Assembly: GCA_963693035.2 (NCBI GenBank)
Contig: CAXMMQ010000009.1
Location: 1-64,000 of the forward strand
Length of the DNA: 64,000 nucleotides
Source of the DNA: Lichenicoccus sp963693035
GTDB lineage: Bacteria > Pseudomonadota > Alphaproteobacteria > Acetobacterales > Acetobacteraceae
Direction of reading: 5' to 3'
Each line of letters starts with the position of its first letter. Position 1 is the first letter of the stretch. Positions 1-9,036 of this stretch are shown here, in pieces. The notes beneath the pieces were generated by a model, which did no database searches, had not been told where the DNA came from, and worked only from the letters and a program-made list of their open reading frames with translations. Position numbers and translations under genes: made by a program.

Positions 1-294
1 TGGCCGCCGTTCGGGCGGCTCGCGGCCCTGATCGTGAGCGCCGACACTGCCGAGGCGGCCGACGCGATGGCGCGCGAGCTGGGCCGGGTTGCGCCACAGC
101 GCGAGGGGGTGACGGTGCTGGGACCGGCGCCGGCGCCGCTCGCGATCCTGCGCGGGCGGCACCGGCGCCGGCTGCTGCTGCGCACGCGCCGCGAGGTGGC
201 GGTGCAGCCGATCCTGCGCGCCTGGCTGGCGCAGGTGCAGGCGGGGCGCGGGGTGCGGGTGGATGTGGATGTCGATCCGGTGTCGTTCCTGTAG
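1..294 (+). CDS. priA: Primosomal protein N' (PriA), C-terminal end
   Basis: The reading frame is open from the first base to a TAG at 292-294, giving the last 97 residues of PriA, the 3'-5' DNA helicase that reloads the replisome at stalled forks. The visible C-terminal domain carries the family landmarks WPPFGRLAAL at the start, VLGPAPAPLA in the middle, a basic RGRHRRRLLLR stretch, and the terminal VDVDPVSFL that ends most PriA proteins. The helicase core and zinc-binding region lie outside the window. PriA next to the F1 ATPase operon is a common alphaproteobacterial arrangement. Here about 22 kb of glycan genes separate priA from atpH. Confidence 0.93.
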   Translation, partial: WPPFGRLAALIVSADTAEAADAMARELGRVAPQREGVTVLGPAPAPLAILRGRHRRRLLLRTRREVAVQPILRAWLAQVQAGRGVRVDVDVDPVSFL

Positions 295-311
295 GGCTGG
301 CTCGGTGTCGG

Positions 312-2643
312 TCAGCCGGCATCATGCTGCTCCGGGCGGCGGGACAGCGCCCGCAGGCGGCCCTGCTGCCGCGCCGCCACGGCCTCGCGGCCATGCAGGT
401 GCCGGACCTGCGCGTGCGCCCGTGCCACCAGGGGATCGGCCTGCCTTGGGTCATCGGCTAGGCTGGCCATGATCCACGCCGCATGGGAGGCGTCGATCTC
501 CGCCAGGCACGACCCGTCCACCGGCACCAGGCGGTATTTGACGGGATAGCCGGTCCGCGCGGTCACGAACTCGCCGCTGGCCGCGTAGTCCGGAGCGATG
601 ACGGGCCGGTCGAGCAGCATCGCCCGGGCGGTGGCGAGCGCCAGCCCCTCGCTCCGGTGCAGCGACAGCAGGGCGTCGCAGGCCGCGGTGAGGCTCTGCC
701 GGTCGGCTGCGGTCAGGGTCCGATCGAGCAGCACGATGTCGGGGTCGCCGTCGATTGCCGCGTCGATGCCGGGACGCTGCTCCGGCGGCACGGCGCCGTC
801 ATGGCTTGCCAGCACCAGTGACGCCCGCCCGCGCCGTGGGAAAGCCTGCCTGAAGGCCCGGATCGCGGTGCGTGGATCGGTGCGATCCAGGCTCGACCTT
901 CCGTCGAACCACGCCAGGAAGGCAAAGCGACCCTCCTCGAGGCCGAACGCGCTGCGGGGCAGCGCGGCCACCGGTTCGGGTTCGATCGCGAGCGGCATGT
1001 GGATCACCGGGCGGTCGGTATGCCCGGCGAGGGCAATCTGGATGAAGCGGCTCGGCGCCCAGACCTCGTGCACCAGCCCGAGGGTCGACAGCGCGGGGGC
1101 CGGGAAGCAGGCGAGATCCCAGGCCGGGACCAGGATGCGAAAACCGCCGCCTTGCGCGGACATCGCGGCTGGCAGGGCGTCGGCCATGCGGTCGCCCGAC
1201 AGGCAGGTGATCCGGACCGGAACGCCGTCCGCACCCTCCTGGCAGCCGTCATCCCGCAACTCGACCGCGACGCCTGCGGACAGCAGCGCATGGAAGGTGA
1301 GGCGCCCGCACTGCATCGCGTCGCCGCCGGTCCGCAGCGGCGCGGTGACGGTCACCTCCATCTCGCTGTCGCCCGGCCGCCCGGGGATCGCGGCGATCGC
1401 CGGCCGCCCTTCGCCGAGCCGGATAGCGGCGGGTGCGACCAAAGCGGGGTCGAGGCAGAGCGCCCCGGCGGCTTCGGTTGCGAACCAGCGCACCAGGCGT
1501 TCTGCATCGTGCGGCTGGCGGGGGTCCAGGCCACCGAGCGGCGGCACGATGCCCTGCAGGAAGCCCATGAGGTTGGTGACGACATGGCCGGGCGCGGCCT
1601 GCACCGCATCGGGCCAGGCTTCGTCCAGATAGGCCTCGTATCCGACGAACGGGTCGCCCCCCCCCGGCCGGGCGCTGGTCGCGGAACATCGCCCGGATGA
1701 CGGGATGGATCGGCGTGCCGGACGCGAACCGGCCATAGGTGTAGGACACGCCCGGGAAGCTGCCATGGCCCTGCATCCACAGGCGCTCCGCATACTGCGC
1801 CGTCAGGGCGGCGAGCGGCGGCGGCAGGTCGCCGACGAAGCGGGGACTGTGCCTGGACAGGCGATGCGGCAGACGCGGGTTGAAGCCGCTGAAATGGAAA
1901 AAGGTGAGCGGCGCACCGTCGACGGTCCAGCCCTCCGCGGTCCGGTCAAGGGTGCGCTGCTCGAGATTCCAGTACGCGACGTTGAGCGTCGTGTCGTGCG
2001 AGATGGCGGCGTTCGACGCGAAGCTCGGGATCAGATCCATGAACTTCTGGTCGACGAACAGTCCCTCCGCCTGCGCATTGACGCACTGGGTGCGCAGGCG
2101 GCGCGCCCACCAGCCCAGCAACACGACGGTCTCCTCACAACGCGAGACCGCGAGAAAGCCGAGGTTGTACGCCCCAGCACGCATCATCGAGAGATCGTTC
2201 GGCTCCGCCCGGTGCTCGCTGGGCGCGCAGAGATGCGGCGTGAAGACGAACGAGGCGCCCGACTGCAAGGCCGCGAGCACGCCGGCCAGCGGCGCGAACA
2301 GTTCGATGTCCGGATCGAGATAGACCACGGCGTCGAAGCCGCGCGCCTCGAGCAGATGCAGGAACATGAACGGCTTCAGGGCGGTGTTGAATTCCATGAT
2401 GTCGTATCTGAAGGCGAAGCCGGCGAAGTCCGGGATCGGCAGGTCATTCGCCTCGATCACGGTCCAGTCGCGCGGGCCGGAGCCCGGTGTGTCGTTCAAG
2501 CGATCGGCCAGGCAGAGGAAAAGCGCGGCATCGGGGTGATGGCGACGCAGGGATGCGAACAACACCTGCGCGAACGGCATGTAGTTGTTCGAGCAGATGG
2601 TGAAGATCGCGAGGCGCAAGCTTTCGCCGGATGCGGATATCAT
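312..2643 (-). pseudogene. Two-domain glycosyltransferase, split by a homopolymer frameshift
   Basis: The first frame runs from ATG 2643 and encodes a GT-A-like domain with a DxD-type metal motif (YLDPDIELF, about residues 108-116). The second frame ends at TGA 312-314 and encodes a GT4-like C-terminal domain (EVWAPSRFIQ, IHMPLAIE, LHRSEGL). The frames switch at a run of nine C on the plus strand (1657-1665). Eight would give an uninterrupted protein of about 776 aa, matching the 774-aa paralogue at 5976-8300. Read through without correction, the N-terminal frame continues with about 140 unrelated residues to 1249. The usual EX7E motif of GT4 enzymes reads E..R here. It lies 15 bp downstream of the 2659-5676 gene and is probably co-transcribed with it. 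It could be phase-variable, a true pseudogene or a sequencing error. Confidence 0.8.
1657..1665. repeat. Nine-base C/G homopolymer at the frameshift point
   Basis: Nine consecutive C (G on the coding strand) sit exactly where the two glycosyltransferase frames meet. With eight G the coding strand reads D-Q-R-P-A-G-G-G-D-P-F, in register with the paralogue's W-Q-G-D-P-F. Tracts of this length are prone to slippage. Confidence 0.85.
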
Positions 2644-2658
2644 CGGCGGTGCCGCCCG

Positions 2659-5600
2659 CTAATGCTCGAGTTCGGCAAGCTGTACGGCCTGCCCATGGTC
2701 CGCGAAATCCTGCCAGATGCCGCCCGAGGCGCCGGCCCGGGGTTTCTGCACCGCCAAGCGCCGCAGCATCCCGTCGACCACCTCGACAAAGGCGCTGGCG
2801 CTGACATCCCAGTCGAAGACCTTGGCGATCCGCTGTCCCGGCGTCGACGCGGCGCGCCGTCCGACCTCCTGCGCGAGCCATTCCGACGCGACCAGGACGC
2901 TGTTCGTGGTGGGAATGCCGAACTCGCGATGCGCCGGGATGTCCGAGCCGAGGGTCGGCAGTCCCATCGCCAGCGCCTGGGCGACGCCGAGATTGTAGCC
3001 CTCCCATTTCGAGAAGCCCATGTAGGCGTCTGCTGCCTTGTAGAGATCGGCGAGCACCGCGTCCGAGACGTTGGGAAACACCGTGAAGCCGAGCCGCTCG
3101 ACCTGCTCCACGTCGTCCGGCGTTCCGGCGCCGGCGAGCGCCCAGACCAGCGGCTTCGACCGGTCGGGATAGAGGTAGGGAAACTCGCGCAGGATCGTCG
3201 CGATCCTGTCGAGCCCCTTGTAGGCGCGCTCGTTCTCATGGAAGCGGCAGACGGTGAGAACGACGAAGCCGTTCTGCCAGCCCTGGGCGGCGCGCATCCG
3301 GTCCCGCTCCGGGCGAAGGTCTTCCGACCAGGCGGGAAGATGCGAATTCGCAAGCCCGACGACGAGGGCATCCCGGTTCAGCGTCTCGTCCTTCACCGAC
3401 TGCGAAATGGTGGCAATCGTCGTGGTGAGCGCCGCCGCCGCCCGCTTCTGGTGGCCGACATTGATGAGGTAGGAGCGGACCGGATCGGGGAAGAACTCTG
3501 CCGAGGGTTCGCCGTAATCATAGGCCAGTACCGGGATGTGGCCGCCGATCATGATCGGCACGTCGAAGAACGGCGGCGTGTGCGCAACCACGAGCGCGAC
3601 ACCGCTGGTGAAGGCGTAGATCACGGCTTCCTCGGTGGAGTTCAGCACCACGCGCTCGCAATCGGGAAAGCTCATCTCGTTTTCCGCCCGCGGTCCGCCG
3701 ATGACGACGTGATGGCCTGTGGCGACGAGCTTGCGTGCCTGCTGCTGGATCACGAGGGGAACGCCGAAGCCGACCTTCCAGTTTGCGCTCAGCATTAGGA
3801 TGCGGGGCCGGTGCCCCACCGGCCGAAACCAGGGCCGGCGCACCCGCGGCGGCTCGGCGAGGTCACCGGCCTTGTCCACCGAGAGGTTCGGGCTGTAGGA
3901 CGGATCGTCATAGAAATACTCGCGGGCGCCGCGTCGCGTGTAGTCTGCTTCGCTGAAATACCGGACGTAGCGCTCCAGCGTGTTGTCCGGCTCGCGGGTC
4001 TTCGACTCGTGGTGGACCAGCAGGGGGTCGGCCACGTAGATGTTGCGCAGTCCGGCGGACAGGCATTGCAGGCAGGTCTTCACGTCGTTCCAGGTGATGC
4101 GCAGGATCGGATCGAAGCCGCCGACCTGTTGGAACACGTCGCGCCGCACCGCGATGCAGGCGCCTGTCACGAGGGAGATCTCCCGCGTGTGATCGCACCG
4201 GGCGACATCGTCCGGCCATGCCATGCTCAGAAGGTGCTGGACGGTGCCCAGGCTGGCGCCGGCGACGCATCCGCCATGCTGGATGGTGCCGTCGGGGAAC
4301 AGCAGTTTCGCACCGACGACGCCGACGCCCGGCTGATCGGCATGGGCCACGAGCTTGCTGAGCCAGCGCGGGTCATGCACGGTGGTGTCGTTGTTGAGAA
4401 AGACCAGGACGTCGCCGGTCGCCGAAGCTGCGCCGACATTATTGATTGCGGCGAAGTTGAACGGATGCGGGTATTTCACCACCGACACGCGCGGGCGCGA
4501 AGCGAGCTCGTCGAAATAGTCGAAGGTCTCAGGATCGGTGGACTTGTTGTCGATGATGACGATCTCGACCCGATCGAGATCGTAGCTGGTGTCCTTGAGG
4601 ATGCTATCGATGCAGGGCTTGAGATGGTCGAGCCCGTCCCGGGTCGGGATCACCAGCGAGACGGTGGGACCGGTATCGGGAAATTCCGGAACGTCGTGCT
4701 CTGCACGGGCCTGCTCGGTCTCGACGTGGAACAGCAGGAACGGCAGATGCTCGACGCGCCGATCGAGTGCCGGCGAGGTCAGGACGAGGCGGGCGACGAG
4801 CCCGTCGTATCCAACAGTTGTGAGGCCGGGAAGCGACGCGATGTCGGCATCCGTCCAGGGAACCGCACGGGACAGCAGCAGGCAGTCGCCGATATAGTTG
4901 TATCGGGCCAGGTATTCCGGAGAGAATTGCGGCTTGAACGCCGGGTCGCGTCGAACGTCGTCGTCCGCTTGCCGGTCATGATCGGAATAGACGATGGCGG
5001 CGTCGGTGCGGATCGCCGCTTCGAGGAACATGTAGGCCGACAGGCTGTGCAGCAGCGTACCGCCGAAGCAGAGCAGGGTGAAGTCGCAGCTTTCGCGCGC
5101 GGCCGCGATCTCCGCCGGGGTGGCGAGCACGCAGACCCGCGCGTCTGCCGCCGCCGCCGCCTGCAGTTGATCCATTCCGGCGTCGTCGAGGCCGGGCGGG
5201 ATAATGATCGCGGCGCGCCAGCCGCGATGGAGCTGCGCCTGCCAGGAGGCCACCATCCGGCCGAGCGCGGGCAGCCCGGCAGGCGTGACGACGGCAAGGA
5301 TAAGCAGCTCCGGCAAAGCCAGCGTCGCGAGGTGGCGCCGCGCGTCCTCCACCTCCTGCGAGACGTCGTAGCGTTGGAGCCAGGCCGCATACAGGCGTGC
5401 GGCGATGTCGGCCGGCTTGTCCGACGCGACGGCGCAGGCCGGATCGGGCTCGGGTTGCGCGACGGCGTCCGCAGGCGCGATCGACGCGGGCGGGGCGTCG
5501 TGCGGGGCGGCGTCGATGAGCCACTGGCGCAGCCCGATCAGGCCCTTGCGCGTCGTGACCCACCAGACCTTGCCGGCGGTGCGGCGCGGGTTGCGGTCCT

Positions 5601-5676
5601 GGCCGGAGATCGCAGCGAGCGTGACCACGCCCTTGCGAAGAAGACGGATCTTCCGCCTGGTCTTCTCCAAGGACAT
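2659..5676 (-). CDS. Large GT2-GT4 bifunctional glycosyltransferase
   Basis: This encodes a 1005-aa cytoplasmic enzyme expected to transfer sugars from nucleotide donors to a surface glycan or protein. An N-terminal region (about 1-330) resembles a degenerate extra GT-A domain, with a SDHDRQADDD stretch. Residues about 338-580 form a clear GT2 domain (VSLVIPTRDG, EIVIIDNKS, FLNNDTTV). Residues about 623-975 form a GT4 domain. In the GT4 part the catalytic EX7E motif reads WEGYNLGVAQ, so the second acid is Gln, which may impair or alter catalysis. The ATG at 5676 has a strong GGAGG six bases upstream. It heads a leftward pair with the frameshifted glycosyltransferase 15 bp downstream. Donor and acceptor cannot be told from sequence. 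Confidence 0.88.
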   Translation of the reverse strand: MSLEKTRRKIRLLRKGVVTLAAISGQDRNPRRTAGKVWWVTTRKGLIGLRQWLIDAAPHDAPPASIAPADAVAQPEPDPACAVASDKPADIAARLYAAWLQRYDVSQEVEDARRHLATLALPELLILAVVTPAGLPALGRMVASWQAQLHRGWRAAIIIPPGLDDAGMDQLQAAAAADARVCVLATPAEIAAARESCDFTLLCFGGTLLHSLSAYMFLEAAIRTDAAIVYSDHDRQADDDVRRDPAFKPQFSPEYLARYNYIGDCLLLSRAVPWTDADIASLPGLTTVGYDGLVARLVLTSPALDRRVEHLPFLLFHVETEQARAEHDVPEFPDTGPTVSLVIPTRDGLDHLKPCIDSILKDTSYDLDRVEIVIIDNKSTDPETFDYFDELASRPRVSVVKYPHPFNFAAINNVGAASATGDVLVFLNNDTTVHDPRWLSKLVAHADQPGVGVVGAKLLFPDGTIQHGGCVAGASLGTVQHLLSMAWPDDVARCDHTREISLVTGACIAVRRDVFQQVGGFDPILRITWNDVKTCLQCLSAGLRNIYVADPLLVHHESKTREPDNTLERYVRYFSEADYTRRGAREYFYDDPSYSPNLSVDKAGDLAEPPRVRRPWFRPVGHRPRILMLSANWKVGFGVPLVIQQQARKLVATGHHVVIGGPRAENEMSFPDCERVVLNSTEEAVIYAFTSGVALVVAHTPPFFDVPIMIGGHIPVLAYDYGEPSAEFFPDPVRSYLINVGHQKRAAAALTTTIATISQSVKDETLNRDALVVGLANSHLPAWSEDLRPERDRMRAAQGWQNGFVVLTVCRFHENERAYKGLDRIATILREFPYLYPDRSKPLVWALAGAGTPDDVEQVERLGFTVFPNVSDAVLADLYKAADAYMGFSKWEGYNLGVAQALAMGLPTLGSDIPAHREFGIPTTNSVLVASEWLAQEVGRRAASTPGQRIAKVFDWDVSASAFVEVVDGMLRRLAVQKPRAGASGGIWQDFADHGQAVQLAELEH

Positions 5677-5975
5677 CGGTCACCTCCGCTGGCCGCGCTG
5701 GCGGCCGTATAATCGGTCAGCCGCCAAGCCAGTCCGGGTGCGTTTCCGGATGACAGGCCGGTGCGCTCCGGAACGTTGATCACAGGGAGCGGTCGGGCTC
5801 TAGAGCCCGATCACCTGGCAGTCAATCGTCGAAGGCACCAGCGGGTTTGCACCGGAATCTCCAAGCGCAATCAGGCCCGGCGGAAGCGGGTGGCCTCGCT
5901 TGACAGCATGCGACCGGCTGTGGCCAAAGATTTGCCCCGGCCGTCGCCACAGCAAGCGATCCAGGACAACCGTCT
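5677..5975. other. Divergent intergenic region of the glycosyltransferase island
   Basis: About 300 bp separate two divergent glycosyltransferase genes and contain no convincing gene. There is a perfect TATAAT at 5708-5713 on the plus strand, but without a good -35 at the right spacing. An 18-bp perfect palindrome follows at 5793-5810. Promoters for both directions are expected here. Confidence 0.5.
5793..5810. promoter_or_regulatory. 18-bp perfect palindrome, candidate operator
   Basis: The sequence TCGGGCTCTAGAGCCCGA is its own reverse complement over all 18 bases. It lies 166 bp upstream of the rightward glycosyltransferase ATG and 117 bp upstream of the leftward one. A dimeric regulator site is one reading; a chance or hairpin element is another. 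Confidence 0.35.
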
Positions 5976-8300
5976 ATGCGCCTTGCTGTCTTCAGCCTGT
6001 GCTCCAACCAGGGCATTCCCCAGGCCCGGCTTCTGCTCGAGACGCTCAGGCAGTTCCTCCCCGCCGCCGACCGCTACCTGGTGCTCGCCGACGAGCGTCA
6101 TCCCTCGGTGCCGTATCCCGACGATTGCGTGGTGATCCCGGCCGAGGAGCTCGGCATTCCGGATTTTGCCGGACTCGCGTTCCGCTATCGACGCGCCGAG
6201 TTCACCGCCGCCCTGAAGCCGTTTGCCTTCCTGCATCTGCTCGGCACGCTCGGCTACACGCACTGCCTGTATTTCGATCCCGACATCGAGCTGTTCAGCA
6301 CGCTCCAGACGGTCACGCAGGCGCTCGAGGCCAACGCGTCCTTCATCCTCACCCCGTACATCCTGCAGCCGGCGGAGGACACCAACGGGCCGGACGATGT
6401 CGCCATCATGCGCGGCGGCACCTTCAATCTCGGCTTTCTCGGCGTCAGTGGCACCCGCGAGGCGCGGGACGGCCTCGCCTGGTGGGCGCGCTGGCTGCGC
6501 ACGCACTGCATCGACGACCGGCCGATCGGGCTGTTCATCGACCAGAAATTCGTCGACCTGATCCCGGGCCTGGCGATCGGCACCCGCATCCTGCGTGATC
6601 CGGCTCTGAACGTCGCCCACTGGAACCTGTCGCAGCGCCGCTTCGTGCCCGATGCGCCGGCAGGCCCCGAGATCGATGGCGAGCCACTCGGCTTCTTCCA
6701 CTATAGCGGCTTCGACCCCGCGGATCCCGACCGCCTCAGCGCGGAGACTGACCAGTTCCGTGGCGCCGGCCTGCCCGGCTCCTGGCGCATGTTCCTCGCC
6801 GGCTACGCGGACCGGCTACGCGCGGCGGGCCATGGCGTCGTTCCGGCCGGCTGCTATGCCTATGGCCGGTTCGCCTCCGGCGTGCCGATCCCGGCGATCG
6901 TGCGCCGCATGTTCCTCGACGACTATCCGGCCTGGCAGGGCGATCCCTTCGAGACCTTCGAGGCCTGGTCGCAGCTTCCCGCGCGCGACACCGTGCCCGG
7001 GGTCGGCAGCGCGATCCCGAGCCTGATGATGCAGTGGCTGCACGCCCGCGACCCGCGACTGGTGCGGCTGCCGCTTTCGGACGCCACCAACGCGTCCTAC
7101 GTGACGCGCTGGTGGATCGAGCAGGGCCCGCTGACCGGGATCGACCATCGCTTCATCGAGCCGCAGGCCGAGGCGGCCGGCCGGCGTGCGGTGGCGGCCG
7201 GAGCCCGCTTTCCGCCGCCCCACCCGGAGCAGGCGGATGTGACCGTGATCGCGCCGTTGGGGGCTGCCGGCTCTGGGGTTGAACCCGGTCTGGCCATCGC
7301 GATCGGACAGGCGCAGCGGGTCAGCCTCGGACGTGCGGCCGGGCGCATGGAGGCGTGCGACGCCGATCGCGGCGAGCCGGACCCGGTGAGCGGGCGCGTG
7401 CTGGGGTTCTGCCTGGCGCCGGACCGGCTCGGGCAAGTCCTCGACGCCGGCCGTCTCCGGTTGCCGCGATCCGCCTACAGGATCTTCATCCCGTCGGCCG
7501 AGCGGATCCTGCTTTCGCCATCCTGTCGCGAGGCCCTGGCCGGGATCGACGAGGTCTGGGCGCCGACCCGCTTCATGCAGGCGCGCATCGTGCTCGCGAC
7601 CGACTGCCCGGTGCTGCACATGCCGGTTGCCTGGCAGTTCGCCGCGCCCGTCGCGACCTCCGGCGAAGGCGCCGCCTGGACCGGCCGGCCGTACGTGCTC
7701 GCCGACGACGATGCCTTTCCCGGCAATGGCGCGCTGCGGGCGGGAATAGCAGCCTACGCAGCGGCCTTCGGATCGCGGGCCGCCGATCGCCGGCCGGTGC
7801 TCGCAGTGAGGTCCCGGGCAGCAGACGAGGAGCTGCAGGCCTTGGTCGCGGAGAACGATGGCGTGCTGCTGCCGCCTGCTGCCGATCCGATGGCGCTCGT
7901 CGCCGGCGCCGCCTGCCTGCTGGCGCTGCATCGCGGCGAGGCGGTCGGGCTTGCTGTCCTGCAGGCGATGGCGCTCGGCGTGCCGGTGGTCGCAACCGAG
8001 TTCGGCGGCTGCACCGACGTGCTGACCCCGACGACCGGCTATCCCGTGGAGTATCGCCTGGCGCCTCAGGCCGGCGACGAGGGCGTGGAGACGGCCTGGG
8101 CGGAGGCCGATCCGGACCATGCCGTCTGGTCGCTGCGCGACCTGTTCGACCGCTCCGAGATCGCCCGGCGCCGGGCGGATGCCGCCCGCCGCGCGTGGCG
8201 AGGGCTGCATGATCCGGCGGAAGTCGCGATACGGCAGGCACGACGGCTCGATCTGGTGGAGCGGATGGTGGCGCGGCCGTCCAGTCTGGTCGGGAGCTAG
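5976..8300 (+). CDS. Two-domain glycosyltransferase (GT-A/DxD plus GT4-like)
   Basis: This 774-aa protein is the intact paralogue of the frameshifted gene at 312-2643. The N-terminal domain (about 1-300) has the DxD-type motif YFDPDIELF at about residues 99-107 and conserved blocks such as IPDFAGLAFR and FIDQKFVDLIPG. The C-terminal domain carries EVWAPTRFMQ, LHMPV and LHRGEAVGLAVLQAM. The second Glu of the EX7E motif is Gln, so the GT4-like half may be weakly active or regulatory. The next gene begins within a few bases of the stop, so it probably heads a rightward operon through 12506. The substrate is unknown. The two paralogues flank the GT2-GT4 gene in opposite orientations. Confidence 0.87.
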   Translation: MRLAVFSLCSNQGIPQARLLLETLRQFLPAADRYLVLADERHPSVPYPDDCVVIPAEELGIPDFAGLAFRYRRAEFTAALKPFAFLHLLGTLGYTHCLYFDPDIELFSTLQTVTQALEANASFILTPYILQPAEDTNGPDDVAIMRGGTFNLGFLGVSGTREARDGLAWWARWLRTHCIDDRPIGLFIDQKFVDLIPGLAIGTRILRDPALNVAHWNLSQRRFVPDAPAGPEIDGEPLGFFHYSGFDPADPDRLSAETDQFRGAGLPGSWRMFLAGYADRLRAAGHGVVPAGCYAYGRFASGVPIPAIVRRMFLDDYPAWQGDPFETFEAWSQLPARDTVPGVGSAIPSLMMQWLHARDPRLVRLPLSDATNASYVTRWWIEQGPLTGIDHRFIEPQAEAAGRRAVAAGARFPPPHPEQADVTVIAPLGAAGSGVEPGLAIAIGQAQRVSLGRAAGRMEACDADRGEPDPVSGRVLGFCLAPDRLGQVLDAGRLRLPRSAYRIFIPSAERILLSPSCREALAGIDEVWAPTRFMQARIVLATDCPVLHMPVAWQFAAPVATSGEGAAWTGRPYVLADDDAFPGNGALRAGIAAYAAAFGSRAADRRPVLAVRSRAADEELQALVAENDGVLLPPAADPMALVAGAACLLALHRGEAVGLAVLQAMALGVPVVATEFGGCTDVLTPTTGYPVEYRLAPQAGDEGVETAWAEADPDHAVWSLRDLFDRSEIARRRADAARRAWRGLHDPAEVAIRQARRLDLVERMVARPSSLVGS

Positions 8301-8314
8301 GAGTGCGAGGTTCG

Positions 8315-9031
8315 ATGGCAGACTCCACCGCACGGCCGGCGACGGCGCTGCCACACTCGGATGCGGCCCCCGCGCCGCAAGCGCTCGAAACGGAGACCGA
8401 CCCGGACCGGCTGCACAGGCTGCTGGCGGGGGTCGAAGCCGAGCTACGCGAGCACAGGCTGGCCTTGTCGAGGCTGCAGGGGGAGCTGGCGGCGTCGCGC
8501 CTGGAAGTCGCGGGGGCCCGGGGGGAGACCATGGTCTACCGCGCCATGGTCCAGCGCGCCCAGGCTGAGCTTGCCGAGGCTGAGCTTGCCCAGGCCGGGC
8601 TCGCCGGGCAGGCGGCCGATGTCGCCGGCCAGGATGCCGAGATCGCGCGTCTGCACGCCATCATCGCAGCCCAGCACTCCGAGATGCAGTCGCTGGGGAC
8701 TGCGATCGTCGCCCTCTACGCCTCCTTTTCGTGGCGCGTCTCGAGACCGGTTCGAGTTGCAAGCCGATCGATCCGGCGCATCCTGCGTGCTCCGGCGGCC
8801 GTCCGACGGCTTGTCCGGCGGGTGCCGACTGCGCCCGATCACGCCGGAGCGGCCGCAAGCCCGCAAGAGAGCCCGCCTGCCAGCGCGCCCCCGCCGGCGC
8901 CCCCGCCAGGCATGGTCGATCCCAATGCCGGCCATGTGTTCCAGGCCGCGCCGATGGCCGAGGCCGGTCCTGCCGAGCCGGATCGTGTCGTCACGCTCGA
9001 CGCGCTGTACCACCTCTCGCGATCGCTCTGA
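8315..9031 (+). CDS. Coiled-coil protein with SWR(V)S tail
   Basis: This gene of unknown function encodes about 238 residues. A GTG at 8303 is possible, but the ATG at 8315 has better-placed purine-rich sequence upstream. Residues about 20-125 are Ala/Glu/Leu/Arg-rich heptads with near-repeats (LAEAELAQAGLA), typical of a coiled coil. Then comes FSWRVSRPVR followed by a basic stretch (about 135-165), and a Pro/Ala-rich C-terminal tail. The same SWR-type tail occurs in two methyltransferases in this window. There is no signal peptide and no enzymatic motif. Its place between glycosyltransferases suggests an accessory or scaffold role, which is inference only. Confidence 0.72.
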   Translation: MADSTARPATALPHSDAAPAPQALETETDPDRLHRLLAGVEAELREHRLALSRLQGELAASRLEVAGARGETMVYRAMVQRAQAELAEAELAQAGLAGQAADVAGQDAEIARLHAIIAAQHSEMQSLGTAIVALYASFSWRVSRPVRVASRSIRRILRAPAAVRRLVRRVPTAPDHAGAAASPQESPPASAPPPAPPPGMVDPNAGHVFQAAPMAEAGPAEPDRVVTLDALYHLSRSL

Positions 9032-9036
9032 GCGCC

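Noticed and set aside
5708..5713. Perfect TATAAT taken as a rightward promoter
   Set aside because: No acceptable -35 at 16-18 bp and more than 260 bp from the next start, so kept only as a remark on the intergenic region.
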